A DNA stretch of 64,000 bases, from positions 310,001 to 374,000 of the forward strand of contig NZ_BHXQ01000002.1 of the NCBI RefSeq assembly GCF_003990915.1, given 5' to 3'. Under the pieces are notes generated by a model, which saw only the letters and a list, made by a program, of their open reading frames with translations, did no database searches and had not been told where the DNA came from. Of this stretch, positions 52,663 through 61,653 are shown one piece after another. Both the position numbers and the translations under genes were made by a program. The stretch comes from Chryseotalea sanaruensis (GTDB taxonomy: Bacteria; Bacteroidota; Bacteroidia; Cytophagales; Cyclobacteriaceae). Position 1 is the stretch's first letter. Every line of letters starts with the position of its first letter.

Positions 52663-54321
52663 TTAAGAAGGCGTACCATCACGTAGTGCTCGCCTTAAAA
52701 TCTTTCCAACATTGCTCTTAGGCAACTCCGTTCTGAATTCTATATACTTAGGCCGTTTGTAGTTAACCATCTGCTCTTTGCAAAAGGCTTTCAATTCATC
52801 TTCTGTTAGCGATTCATCTTTTTTAATTACAAAAAGTTTCACTGCTTCTGTTGAATGTTCATCCGGTACGCCAATGGCCGCTGCTTCCAAAACTTTTGGG
52901 TGTGTTGCTACAATCGCTTCTATTTCATTTGGGTAGACGTTAAATCCCGAAACCAAAATCATATCCTTTTTACGGTCTACTATTTTAAAGAAACCATCAG
53001 GTTCCATGATGGCTACATCACCTGTTTTAAACCATTCTCCTTTATAAAACACCTCACTGTTGTCTTTCTGCCAATACCCTTTAAACACTTGTGGCCCTTT
53101 CGCGCACAGCTCACCTGGTTCACCAGCAGGGAGTGGGTTGCCATTATCATCAGCAATCATAATATCGGTACTGGGAAAGGGAACACCAATACAACTGGGT
53201 CTTTCACTTCCCAATAAATTAATGGTTAACATAGGCGATGTCTCACTCAACCCATAGCCTTGTGTTATAAACTGTCCAGTCAATTGTTTCCAACGTTCAC
53301 TTACTACATCTTGTATGGCCATACCTCCACCAATAGTTGCTTTTAATGGCGTAAAATCTACTTCTTTAATTTTAGGATGATTGAGTAAGGCATTGAAAAG
53401 TGTGTTAACGCCAATCATAATGTTATATGGTTGTCTTTTCAACTCTTTAATAAATCCCGGCAGGTCTTTAGGATTTGTAATCAACACAGATTTAAAACCA
53501 AACTTCATAAAAATAAGCGTGCCATATAGTGCAGTAATATGGTATAAGGGCAATGGCACAAGCGCAGTAGCATTTTTAGGGAAGTACATTTTTAAAAATG
53601 CTTCACCTTGCATCAAATTAGCCGACAAATTTCTATGCGATAACTCTGCTCCCTTTGATAGGCCAGTAGTGCCCCCTGTATACTGAAGCAAAATCGTATC
53701 CTCTGGCTTTCCTTTTACTTCTGTATATGAAAGTGTTAAACCTTCTGCTAAAACATTATTAAAGGATAAAGCCCCCGGTAATTGATAAGGGGGAACCATT
53801 TTCTTAATACGTTTTACTACAAAGTTGACAAGGTGTTTTTTTAAACCACCTAACATATCTCCCAACTCAGTAATAATTACTGTTTTGATTTGAGTCTTTG
53901 AAAAAACTTTTTCCAGATTATAGGCAAAGTTGGCTGCTATCACTATTGCCTTTGCTCCACTATCACGAAACTGATGTTCCATTTCGCGTGGTGTATACAA
54001 TGGATTTGTATTGACCACAATTAAACCTGCACGCAAGGCTCCGATAAATACGATAGGGTATTGCAAACAGTTTGGCATCTGCACAGCAATTCTGTCGCCT
54101 GGTTTCAAATCAGTTTTGTGCTGAAAGTAGGCCGCAATAGCTTTTGATTGCCGATCAAGCTCATCAAAGGTCATAATCTTACCCATATTTTCGAAGAGGG
54201 GCCTTCCCTTGTATTTTTGGAAAGATTCATCAAACATGTCTAATAAAGTAGGGTAATCTGCGGGATTGATTTCAGCAAGCATCCCCTCGGGATAACTTGA
54301 AAGCCAAGGACGGTTATTCAT
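52663..54321 (-). CDS. Long-chain acyl-CoA synthetase (FadD-like)
   Basis: 552 residues, the usual length. AMP-binding core motif LLQYTGGTTGLSKGAELSH, GYGLSETSP, and the C-terminal motif DRKKDMILVSGFNVYPNEIE and KSNVGKILRRALRD with the adenylation Lys. The N-terminal RPWLSSYPEGMLAEINPADY is typical of FadD. It activates fatty acids with ATP and CoA for degradation or lipid synthesis. It is divergent from the glutamate dehydrogenase gene. Confidence 0.93.
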   Translation of the reverse strand: MNNRPWLSSYPEGMLAEINPADYPTLLDMFDESFQKYKGRPLFENMGKIMTFDELDRQSKAIAAYFQHKTDLKPGDRIAVQMPNCLQYPIVFIGALRAGLIVVNTNPLYTPREMEHQFRDSGAKAIVIAANFAYNLEKVFSKTQIKTVIITELGDMLGGLKKHLVNFVVKRIKKMVPPYQLPGALSFNNVLAEGLTLSYTEVKGKPEDTILLQYTGGTTGLSKGAELSHRNLSANLMQGEAFLKMYFPKNATALVPLPLYHITALYGTLIFMKFGFKSVLITNPKDLPGFIKELKRQPYNIMIGVNTLFNALLNHPKIKEVDFTPLKATIGGGMAIQDVVSERWKQLTGQFITQGYGLSETSPMLTINLLGSERPSCIGVPFPSTDIMIADDNGNPLPAGEPGELCAKGPQVFKGYWQKDNSEVFYKGEWFKTGDVAIMEPDGFFKIVDRKKDMILVSGFNVYPNEIEAIVATHPKVLEAAAIGVPDEHSTEAVKLFVIKKDESLTEDELKAFCKEQMVNYKRPKYIEFRTELPKSNVGKILRRALRDGTPS

Positions 54322-54404
54322 AGTCTTAAATTAATTAAAATAGCTAAACAACAACCGTTTGCAATGCTAATTCTTATAGTATATTGTCTTAAAATAGAAC
54401 CCCG

Positions 54405-55760
54405 ATGGCAACCAACGACCTATTAGATTTTGTTAAACTGCGCAATGCGCATGAACCTGAATTTTTACAAGCTGTAGAGGAAGTAGCACTTTCCGTTTTA
54501 CCAGCGCTAGAAAAACACGCTGACCTGAGAAAACTTAAAATCATTGAGAGAATAACTGAGCCTGAAAGACTTATCTCTTTTCGTGTTACCTGGTTAGATG
54601 ATAAGGGAGAAACACAAATAAATCGCGGCTACCGTGTGCAAATGAATAGCGCCATTGGCCCTTATAAAGGTGGTCTTCGTTTTCATCCGTCTGTTAATCA
54701 AAGCGTACTTAAGTTTTTAGCATTCGAACAGATTTTTAAAAATGCACTTACCGGTGTTCCCATGGGCGGTGGTAAAGGAGGTAGCGATTTCGATCCGAAA
54801 GGAAAAAGTGAAAATGAAATCATGAAATTCTGCCAGGCATTTATGAGCGAACTGGCGCGCCATATTGGCCATCGCTTAGATGTACCTGCCGGTGATATTG
54901 GTGTGGGAGGAAGAGAAATTGGTTATTTATTTGGCGCTTATAAAAAAATAAGAAATGAATTCACTGGTGTATTAACCGGAAAAGGAATTGGATGGGGCGG
55001 TAGCTTAGTTCGCCCAGAAGCTACAGGTTATGGCCTGGTTTATTTTGCTGAAAATATGTTGCAGACAAAAAAAGAATCGCTCAAAAATAAAGTTTGCCTT
55101 GTTTCCGGCTCTGGTAATGTGGCGCAATATGCTATAGAAAAACTAATTCAGCTTGGCGCAAAGGTGGTTACTGCTTCTGATTCTAACGGCTATGTTTATG
55201 ATGAAGCTGGTTTTACAGTTGAAAAGCTCGCGTTCTTGATGGATTTAAAAAACAACAAACGTGGACGCATAAAAGAATATGCAGAGAAATTTAAAAATGT
55301 TGTTTACAAAGACATTGATGATAAAGCTGATCATAATCCTTTATGGAGTATAAAAGCTGATTGTGCTTTCCCTTGCGCAACACAAAACGAAGTCAATGAA
55401 AAAGATGCTAACAACCTTGTTAAAAACGGTGTAAAATTGTTAGGTGAAGGATCGAACATGCCTACTACGCCCGAGGCGATAAATGTGTTAATTGATAATG
55501 GAATCATGTACGCTCCAGGCAAAGCCAGTAATGCTGGTGGTGTTGCTACTTCGGGTTTAGAAATGACTCAAAACTTTATGGGTACCAATTGGACACGTCA
55601 GGAAGTGGACGCAAAATTGGTTGACATCATGAAAAATATTCACGAAACATGTTTAGCTGCCGCAGCTGCCTATGGCAAGCCCGGCAACTATATGCATGGT
55701 GCTAATATTGCGGGCTTCTTAAAAGTTGCAAGAGCTATGCAGGCACAGGGAGTAATTTAA
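54405..55760 (+). CDS. gdhA: NADP-specific glutamate dehydrogenase
   Basis: 451 residues, as for hexameric bacterial GDH. Substrate-binding and catalytic motifs RVQMNSAIGPYKGGLRFHPS, LTGVPMGGGKGGSDFDPKGK (catalytic Lys) and the nucleotide-binding KNKVCLVSGSGNVAQYAIEK, followed by ASDSNGYVYD; the Ser after the second beta strand, instead of Asp/Glu, fits NADP preference. It makes glutamate from 2-oxoglutarate and ammonia. A strong terminator follows at 55782-55832. Confidence 0.95.
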   Translation: MATNDLLDFVKLRNAHEPEFLQAVEEVALSVLPALEKHADLRKLKIIERITEPERLISFRVTWLDDKGETQINRGYRVQMNSAIGPYKGGLRFHPSVNQSVLKFLAFEQIFKNALTGVPMGGGKGGSDFDPKGKSENEIMKFCQAFMSELARHIGHRLDVPAGDIGVGGREIGYLFGAYKKIRNEFTGVLTGKGIGWGGSLVRPEATGYGLVYFAENMLQTKKESLKNKVCLVSGSGNVAQYAIEKLIQLGAKVVTASDSNGYVYDEAGFTVEKLAFLMDLKNNKRGRIKEYAEKFKNVVYKDIDDKADHNPLWSIKADCAFPCATQNEVNEKDANNLVKNGVKLLGEGSNMPTTPEAINVLIDNGIMYAPGKASNAGGVATSGLEMTQNFMGTNWTRQEVDAKLVDIMKNIHETCLAAAAAYGKPGNYMHGANIAGFLKVARAMQAQGVI

Positions 55761-55781
55761 TTTTGGAATTATAAGATTTCA

Positions 55782-55832
55782 GATTCAACATTCGAAGTTT
55801 ATAGATACTTCGCGAATGTTGAATCTTTTTAT
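55782..55832 (+). terminator. Rho-independent terminator after gdhA
   Basis: Thirteen-base perfect arms (GATTCAACATTCG at 55782-55794; CGAATGTTGAATC at 55813-55825) with a further inner AAGT/ACTT pair, followed by TTTTTATT. Confidence 0.9.
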
Positions 55833-55839
55833 TGGCATC

Positions 55840-56382
55840 TCATTCAATCACATTCTCCACCTCATCCAACTTCTTAGTTGAAAACTTACCTGAGGTTGCG
55901 TATATAATTTTGCCTTCTTCGTCAAGTACAAAAAAGTAAGGAGTGTCTTTCTTTTCGAAATCTAGTGCTTCTTTGTATTGTTTTAACTCTCCCTTATAAA
56001 ACAGAATGTTTGGCAACACTTGTGGATCAATATTTTTCAGCGCCTTCTTTTTGGCGGTTCCTGTAGCTGCTGCGTTAACTCCTGTAAACATGGGGACAAA
56101 GTAAACGTTAACATCGTAGCCCATACCATCAAACAATGAACCAGTATTCTTTCTTACAAATTTTTCAAAAACAGGAGAAAACCATGAGTTCAATTCGTCC
56201 TCTGCTTTTTTTGAGTATGCCAAACCTAAAAGTGTATACTTGCCCTTTACATCATCCGGCAGTTTCACTTTTTTGTCCTCTACTGTCTCTGCCTCCATGG
56301 CTGGAAAAGGTTTCCCTACAACCTGAGCCATAGAAAAGCCTGATACAAGCAACAAAAGATACAATACTAACGTTTTTTTCAT
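55840..56382 (-). CDS. Exported thioredoxin-fold protein without CxxC
   Basis: An ATG exists at 56412, but the ATG at 56382 (MKKTLVLYLLLLVSGFSMAQ) directly precedes the signal peptide and is chosen, giving 180 residues. The sequence VGKPFPAMEAETVEDKKVKL ... GKYTLLGLAYSKKAEDELNS resembles the start of TlpA/AhpC-type thioredoxin folds, and the end (TPYFFVLDEEGKIIYATSG) is a typical thioredoxin-like strand, but there is no CxxC motif and no Cys at the active site. So it is probably not a disulphide reductase; it may be an ATP10-like or assembly-type protein. Confidence 0.78.
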   Translation of the reverse strand: MKKTLVLYLLLLVSGFSMAQVVGKPFPAMEAETVEDKKVKLPDDVKGKYTLLGLAYSKKAEDELNSWFSPVFEKFVRKNTGSLFDGMGYDVNVYFVPMFTGVNAAATGTAKKKALKNIDPQVLPNILFYKGELKQYKEALDFEKKDTPYFFVLDEEGKIIYATSGKFSTKKLDEVENVIE

Positions 56383-56474
56383 ATTGGGTAGATTAATAAG
56401 GTAAAACTGCATGAATGTTTGCGTCTTTTCAAACCTTCTTCGTCTATTAAACGGATAGATTCGACCAATCGTAT

Positions 56475-57041
56475 ATGAATAGCCTGCATCACGACCTTTA
56501 TCAAAAAATTAAACGCTATGTACTCAGTCATGTGCGTGACAAACAAGATGCAGAAGATATTGTGCAGGATATTTTCATAAAAATTCAATTGCAACAACAC
56601 CAGGTGCGCAACCCTGAAAAATTAATTGGCTGGATGTACCGCATTGCAAAAAATTCCATCATTGATCATTACCGGCTTAGAAAAAAAGAGCAAACAGGTA
56701 TGCTTGTAGAGGTGACAGACGACAGGCACATTTTTAACGAATGCGTTGAACAATGCTTGATGGAACTAGCTAAAACCTTGCCTTCCCCTTATCAGGAAGC
56801 ACTTGAGTTATCAGAGAAACAAAATATTTCGCAAACTGAATTAGCCAAGCGCTGGAATATTTCTTACTCGGGTGCCAAATCGAGGATACAACGTGCACGC
56901 CAAATGCTAAAGGGAAAATTGCAAACACTTTACCGCATTGAAACTGATGCTTACGGCAACATACTTGTTTGCGAAAATCGAGAACACTGCAGCTGCAACG
57001 CTGCGCATACTTTACAAGAAGAGTTAAATCGCATCATTTAA
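56475..57041 (+). CDS. ECF sigma factor, SigZ-like, with Cys-rich C-terminal tail
   Basis: 188 residues. Region 2: YVLSHVRDKQDAEDIVQDIF; region 4: LPSPYQEALELSEKQNISQT followed by ELAKRWNISYSGAKSRIQRA. After region 4 there is a ~40-residue tail (YRIETDAYGNILVCENREHC followed by SCNAAHT) with three Cys, as in SigZ-type sigma factors, where a metal or thiol switch is possible. No anti-sigma gene follows; instead a hairpin and a tiny leftward Cys/Gly-rich ORF lie directly downstream. Confidence 0.88.
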   Translation: MNSLHHDLYQKIKRYVLSHVRDKQDAEDIVQDIFIKIQLQQHQVRNPEKLIGWMYRIAKNSIIDHYRLRKKEQTGMLVEVTDDRHIFNECVEQCLMELAKTLPSPYQEALELSEKQNISQTELAKRWNISYSGAKSRIQRARQMLKGKLQTLYRIETDAYGNILVCENREHCSCNAAHTLQEELNRII

Positions 57042-57075
57042 AAATTGTCAGGACATCAGTGATGCCCTGACAATT
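57038..57075 (-). terminator. Leftward terminator between the SigZ-like gene and the 17-aa ORF
   Basis: Ten-base arms AATTGTCAGG (57043-57052) and CCTGACAATT (57066-57075). On the minus strand the hairpin is followed by TTTTTAAA, on the plus strand by CGGTTTAGC, so it is oriented for leftward transcripts such as the 17-codon ORF; it may also work for the sigma gene. Confidence 0.65.
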
Positions 57076-57079
57076 CGGT

Positions 57080-57133
57080 TTAGCAGCAGCCTCCGCCACC
57101 ACAACCATCACCATCAATTGAGTGTGTTTTCAT
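57080..57133 (-). CDS. Possible 17-residue Cys/Gly-rich peptide
   Basis: A minimal frame from ATG 57133: MKTHSIDGDGCGGGGCC and stop. Its stop is 5 bases from a leftward terminator hairpin, which would be hard to explain without a leftward transcript. Nothing else is encoded on that strand between 56412 and 58260. The upstream region 57134-57276 has no other gene. A CGGGGCC end could bind metal or be modified. The ORF is so short that chance cannot be excluded; coding depends on conservation in relatives. Confidence 0.35.
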   Translation of the reverse strand: MKTHSIDGDGCGGGGCC

Positions 57134-57276
57134 GTTCGTATAGTTTAATGTGAAACATTTTTTGTAGCAATCTTTTATTGCCTGTAGTAATGACGTGGAC
57201 GTTATCAAAAGACGCAGCCTAACTCACTTTTATTTCTTGCGTCTTTTTCTTCTTGATCCGTCATCAGGATAAAAAC

Positions 57277-58221
57277 ATGAAAAAATTTTTACTCTTAACA
57301 TTACTGCTGAGTGTTTTTAACTCACTAGTCTTTGGACAAACCTCATTAAATAATGATGTCGCAAGGGGGCATTATAAACAGCTCAACAACTTCTCAGGTA
57401 AGGCAAGTGGTGACCACGCCATTGACACACTTCATTTCATTTATGATGCAGCACTTGCAGAAAAAAGGCTGAGTCTGAAACCTCATTATTTAACAGCCAT
57501 AACCGAAAAAGATTTTATACTGCCAGATATGCCAGCTAATAGCGCTGCAAAAACAAAAGCAGAACTCAATTACTTGATGGCTTTGCAACAACAACGCACA
57601 GAACTAGATGTGAAGACAAGCTTGTTTATGGCCAATGTTTACTTTAATCCACGAGCAAAACCAGAAGACGCTAACTATAAAGTCTACCGTGATAATTTAT
57701 TCTTTATTGGCCGCTCAATAGGTACCTGGTTTAATGCACAAAACCTGCCCATGACTGCTAAACTGATGGCCACCGTATGGCAAGACGCCAGCTACTTTAT
57801 CTGGACATTCAAATATAAATATGCCCGCATTCGCCCATACATTTTAGAACCTGCTCTTAACAACTTAGAGGAAACCAACTGGCCAGCGTATCCGAGTGGT
57901 CATGCAGCTAACTCATATATTAACGCTTATATCTACAGTGCTTTGGCGCCAGATTTTAGCGATGTGTTTTTAAAAGATGCATATGATATGGCCCATTCGC
58001 GCGAAATACTGGGTGTACATTATCCGAGTGATTCAGAAAGTTCACGTTTGTTGGCTCAACAATTCGTTAGTATGTTGTTTAAGAATAAAGAATTCCTAAA
58101 AGATTTTGAAAGCGTGAAAAAAGAATGGGCTGAGAAAGCCAAAGAAGATTTTACTACACCTTCATCTGTAGAAAAGACAACGGTTGAAACAGAAGCCTGT
58201 GCTAAAAAATGCGATGGATAA
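57277..58221 (+). CDS. Exported PAP2-type acid phosphatase
   Basis: The frame extends to TTG 57253, but ATG 57277 (MKKFLLLTLLLSVFNSLVFG) begins the signal peptide and is chosen; 314 residues. The three PAP2 motifs are present: KYKYARIRPY (K-x6-RP), YPSGHA and SREILGVHYPSD (S-R-x5-H-x3-D), giving the His-based phosphatase site of class A acid phosphatases. It releases phosphate from organic phosphates in the periplasm. The C-terminus ends in CAKKCDG. It is convergent with the PhoD gene over a shared terminator. Confidence 0.92.
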   Translation: MKKFLLLTLLLSVFNSLVFGQTSLNNDVARGHYKQLNNFSGKASGDHAIDTLHFIYDAALAEKRLSLKPHYLTAITEKDFILPDMPANSAAKTKAELNYLMALQQQRTELDVKTSLFMANVYFNPRAKPEDANYKVYRDNLFFIGRSIGTWFNAQNLPMTAKLMATVWQDASYFIWTFKYKYARIRPYILEPALNNLEETNWPAYPSGHAANSYINAYIYSALAPDFSDVFLKDAYDMAHSREILGVHYPSDSESSRLLAQQFVSMLFKNKEFLKDFESVKKEWAEKAKEDFTTPSSVEKTTVETEACAKKCDG

Positions 58222-58228
58222 AAACAAA

Positions 58229-58262
58229 AGCAGGGGCTTACAAAATAAGCCCCTGCTGTTTA
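58229..58262. terminator. Bidirectional terminator between PAP2 and PhoD genes
   Basis: Perfect 12-bp arms (AGCAGGGGCTTA at 58229-58240; TAAGCCCCTGCT at 58246-58257) with loop CAAAA. Followed by GTTTATTG on the plus strand and TTTTGTTTTTAT on the minus strand. Confidence 0.9.
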
Positions 58263-59786
58263 TTGTAACCTGTTTGTGTTTTTTAATACCTCCATACTTT
58301 TACCTAGCTGTTCAGTTGCTTCAGGTGTACGAAGTGTGCTAACATACCACCACTCGGCTTTTGCTTTATCAGCATTGGTGTACAATAGCAAATAACCATG
58401 ATCGCGAGCGTTACCGTATTTAAGATGCGGATTAGCCTTCATTAAAGTTTGCTCACCCATTTTTACAGTATCGTCACTCGTGTATTCATTCCAGTTGGAT
58501 GAGGAAATACTTGGTGTACCCAATTCAATAGCATAAGCGCCCGCAGCAGTTTTTGGATTATACTTTTTAAGATCCGCTACTTCAAATGCCCAGGAGGCGT
58601 GTGTATCTCCTGTAATAAAAATGACATTCTTCAATGCCTGCTCTTGTAGGTAATCGGCAATATGTTTCTGTTCGTAAGGATAACCATCCCAACTATCAAG
58701 GTTGCGTGGTGCAGAGGGGAATGGGCCCGATTGATCTACTTCAGAAAATATAACCTGGTTGCCAATTATTTTCCAGGTTGATTTGGATTGTGCCAGTGTG
58801 GTTTTAAACCAATCCAATTGTGCTGCACCAAGCATGCTTTGTGCTTCACTCTTGTAAGCCGGATCGCTTAAACTGTCAACTGGTTTAGTTCTTCCTTCCA
58901 GTCTTTCATCCAACATAATCAGATCAGCAATATTCCCAAATGAGAATGAACGGTAATGGCTTTTACCCTCTCTTATGGGCAACCACTCATAATACGCTTG
59001 GGTAGCAGCTGCTTTTCTGGCAGCAAACTCGCCTTCATCTTCCTGATGATTCTGTGCACCTTCTTTAAAAACATTATTCGCTACTTCATGATCGTCCCAA
59101 ATGGTAATGAAAGGATGTTGTCGCCTTGCTCTTTGCAATCCCTTGTCTAAGTGGTATTGCGAGTAGCGGGTGCGATAATCTTGTAGTGTTACTATTTCAT
59201 GTGCAGGTAAATGCTTACGGCCTATCGTTGTATCGCCATAGCCACCCACAGGATATTCATAAATATAATCACCTAAATGGACGACTGCATCCAGTTCACG
59301 TTCAGCAATTTTTTGGTAAGCATTGAAATAACCAAACTCCCAGTTACTGCAACTTACAACAGCAAATGCAGCACTGTCAGTTTGTACTGCAGCGGTTTTT
59401 GTTCGCCCGGTCATAGATGTTGTTCCTAATGCTTTAAAGCGATAGTAATAGAATCTTCCTGGTTTAAGTCCGTCAACATCTGCTTTAACAGTGTAATCAC
59501 GGGCGGGTGTTGTTGTAATAGAATCTGATTTATAAACTGAAACAAAAGCGGGGTCCTCTGCAATCTCCCACTGCACAACTACACTATTTAGAGAATCTTC
59601 AGGCGTAACTCTTGTCCAGATTATGACGCGGTCATGTAGCGGATCGCCTGAAGCAACACCATGATAAAAAGGTTTTTGTGTTGCCTCGAAAAATGGAGTG
59701 ACTTCTTCAGTTAACTTTTTGCTTTTTTCGGTCTTGCTGCATCCCATTATCATTAGGAGCATCAGTATGGCGTAGCTTTGTTTCAT
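58260..59786 (-). CDS. phoD: PhoD-family alkaline phosphatase, lipoprotein
   Basis: 508 residues. Lipobox MIMGCSKTEK. N-terminal Fn3-like domain (FYHGVASGDPLHDRVIIWTR) and metallophosphatase core with AVVHLGDYIYEYPVG, TIWDDHEVANN and NVIFITGDTHASWAFEV. PhoD enzymes use Ca2+ and Fe3+ and release phosphate from phosphomonoesters and diesters. It is convergent with the PAP2 phosphatase, so two extracytoplasmic phosphatases sit side by side. The gap 59787-60030 shows no further gene. Confidence 0.92.
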   Translation of the reverse strand: MKQSYAILMLLMIMGCSKTEKSKKLTEEVTPFFEATQKPFYHGVASGDPLHDRVIIWTRVTPEDSLNSVVVQWEIAEDPAFVSVYKSDSITTTPARDYTVKADVDGLKPGRFYYYRFKALGTTSMTGRTKTAAVQTDSAAFAVVSCSNWEFGYFNAYQKIAERELDAVVHLGDYIYEYPVGGYGDTTIGRKHLPAHEIVTLQDYRTRYSQYHLDKGLQRARRQHPFITIWDDHEVANNVFKEGAQNHQEDEGEFAARKAAATQAYYEWLPIREGKSHYRSFSFGNIADLIMLDERLEGRTKPVDSLSDPAYKSEAQSMLGAAQLDWFKTTLAQSKSTWKIIGNQVIFSEVDQSGPFPSAPRNLDSWDGYPYEQKHIADYLQEQALKNVIFITGDTHASWAFEVADLKKYNPKTAAGAYAIELGTPSISSSNWNEYTSDDTVKMGEQTLMKANPHLKYGNARDHGYLLLYTNADKAKAEWWYVSTLRTPEATEQLGKSMEVLKNTNRLQ

Positions 59787-60030
59787 AGGTTTAGATCATC
59801 ACAATTAATAATACGAATCTAGGTTTTTCTTTCTTCGAAATTCTATTACAAATTCCTGTGCATTGTTATAAAATTGTTGTCTTTTTTATTGAATTCACCG
59901 AATAAAAATTTGGTCAAAGGTCTTAATCGAAGCACTGTAGGTTAAACACCACATTTTCAGTATCTTGCGCCACTTTTGCACCAAATGCAAGAGAAATGTG
60001 TTTTAACATTGCATAAAAACAATAAGAATC

Positions 60031-60261
60031 ATGGGAAGACCCCCTATTTTACCAAAGAAGAAAAAAGACGGTTTTTATATAGAAATTCGCAATAAAGGCG
60101 CTAAAACTGGCACAATCATCATCCGCGACACAGAAGAAGCGATGATGCAAGCCGTTCGTCAATACCAGGCCACTAAAGACATTATCATCATGGGCGAGCA
60201 CCGCAATGGTAAGAAAGTTGAAGGTGCCGCTAAGAAAGGTCGCGCTAAATCAGCTGAATAA
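60031..60261 (+). CDS. Small conserved basic protein, function unknown
   Basis: 76 residues, very Lys/Arg-rich at both ends (MGRPPILPKKKKDGFYIEIR ... AAKKGRAKSAE) with a folded middle (GTIIIRDTEEAMMQAVRQYQ). No membrane segment. Similar short proteins occur across Cytophagales. The basic ends suggest nucleic acid or ribosome binding, which is inference. It has its own strong terminator, so it is a monocistronic gene. Confidence 0.78.
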   Translation: MGRPPILPKKKKDGFYIEIRNKGAKTGTIIIRDTEEAMMQAVRQYQATKDIIIMGEHRNGKKVEGAAKKGRAKSAE

Positions 60262-60270
60262 TTTATTAAG

Positions 60271-60312
60271 AATCGGTGTTGTTGCTTTGTAGTTAGCTTC
60301 ACCGATTTTTAA
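60271..60312 (+). terminator. Rho-independent terminator after the 76-aa gene
   Basis: Arms AATCGGTG (60271-60278) and CACCGATT (60300-60307), followed by TTTTTAAA. Confidence 0.8.
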
Positions 60313-60314
60313 AT

Positions 60315-61532
60315 TCAATACTCCGCCAAAACTTCTTCAATTGTTTTGCCTGAGCCTACGCACTCAAGCAAACGTAGCATTACTCTGTCCACCAATGTAT
60401 CAGGACAAGAAGCACCACTCGTTAACACAATTTTAAGGGGATGCTTAGCGGGCAGAAAGCCTTGTGCCACTTCTTTCTTTTTCTGTGGATAGTTATAGTG
60501 ATGTATTTCTGTAGTTGATTTAATCTCCTTTTCTGAATTTATAAAATAGGTTGGAAATTTTCGCTCACACAATTCAACAATATGCGAAGTATTCGAGCTA
60601 TTGTAACCTCCTACTACTATCGCTACGTCTGCATCCGTTTCTAGTAATTGATATGTTGAATCCTGGTTGTCGTTAGTTGCATAACACAAAGTATCGCGCG
60701 TGTCAGCAAAGTGTTGTTTAATATCGGCCTCTCCGTACTTCTCTATCATTACCTTTCTAAAATAATCGGCAATGGCTTGGGTCTCCGTTGCAAGCATGGT
60801 AGTCTGATTCACCACGCCAACACGCTCTAAATCTTTTGTTACATCAAATCCTTCAGAAAAACGACCTGCAAATTCCTCGGTAAACTGTACAGCATTTTTC
60901 TTTCCGGTTACGTAAGCTGCAAGCTGAACCGCCTCCTCCATATCACGCACTACTACTGATTTTGCGTTGGCGGCTGAGTGAGAAAATGTTGCCCGAGTCT
61001 CTTCGTGTTTGGGTTTTCCATGTATGATAACGGTATGGTTTTCCTTCCCCAGCTTCTCCGCTCTATTCCATACCTTCTCTACAAAAGGACAAGTAGTGTT
61101 ATATTTTTGCACTTCTACACCTTTATCCAATAAGAAATTTTCAATTTCAATGGTGGTACCAAAAGCCGGAATAATCACTACATCATCTGCGTTAATTTTC
61201 TCCCAAGGAATAAACTGTGATCCATCAGTATCCATTATAAATTCTATACCACGGCTTTGCAGATCGTTGTTCACTTCCTGGTTGTGAATCATCTGACTAA
61301 GGAGGTAGACTTTTTTATCTGGATTTTCTTCGATAGCGCGGTAAGAAATTTCAATGGCGTTTTCTACACCATAACAAAAACCAAAATGACGTGCCAGTAT
61401 AAATTGTACGCTGCCAAAATCAAGTATAGTAGGTGTAAAGTCTTGCTTACGCAAATCTTTAACACGTCTTGATTCTTTTATCTTGCCGGTAATGGAAGAA
61501 CGGTAATAAGCGGGTATGTCGAACTTTTTGAT
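60315..61532 (-). CDS. ispH: 4-hydroxy-3-methylbut-2-enyl diphosphate reductase (IspH), start codon unclear
   Basis: The conserved protein begins around KKFDIPAYYRSS and continues through the three Fe-S ligands: GFCYGV, TTCPFV and GASCPDT, with the HGKPKHEET and TRDTLCYATNDNQ motifs. It makes isopentenyl and dimethylallyl diphosphate in the last step of the MEP pathway. Bacteroidota IspH proteins have about 400 residues, which this matches. The only upstream ATG (61625) would place residues 1-14 inside the terminator hairpin of the preceding gene, so it is unlikely. Between that hairpin and the conserved part there is no ATG, GTG or TTG. I give 61532 (ATC before KKFD) as the most plausible start; a non-standard start or a sequence error are the options. 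Confidence 0.9.
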   Translation of the reverse strand: MKKFDIPAYYRSSITGKIKESRRVKDLRKQDFTPTILDFGSVQFILARHFGFCYGVENAIEISYRAIEENPDKKVYLLSQMIHNQEVNNDLQSRGIEFIMDTDGSQFIPWEKINADDVVIIPAFGTTIEIENFLLDKGVEVQKYNTTCPFVEKVWNRAEKLGKENHTVIIHGKPKHEETRATFSHSAANAKSVVVRDMEEAVQLAAYVTGKKNAVQFTEEFAGRFSEGFDVTKDLERVGVVNQTTMLATETQAIADYFRKVMIEKYGEADIKQHFADTRDTLCYATNDNQDSTYQLLETDADVAIVVGGYNSSNTSHIVELCERKFPTYFINSEKEIKSTTEIHHYNYPQKKKEVAQGFLPAKHPLKIVLTSGASCPDTLVDRVMLRLLECVGSGKTIEEVLAEY

Positions 61533-61582
61533 AGCTGTAAATTTATCTACAAAGTAAACACAAAAGAGGGCTTGTGGTTCCG

Positions 61583-61632
61583 TAAAAAAATAAAAAGGCA
61601 ACACTCCTGAGTAAATCAGGAACACTGCCTTT
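61583..61632 (-). terminator. Terminator of the 57-aa gene, overlapping the nominal 5' end of the ispH frame
   Basis: Arms AAGGCAACACTCCTGA (61595-61610) and TCAGGAACACTGCCTT (61616-61631), nearly perfect with one internal mismatch, followed on the minus strand by a T-rich tract (complement of 61583-61594). Confidence 0.88.
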
Positions 61633-61653
61633 CCATCTTAAAAGAAAACCGGC

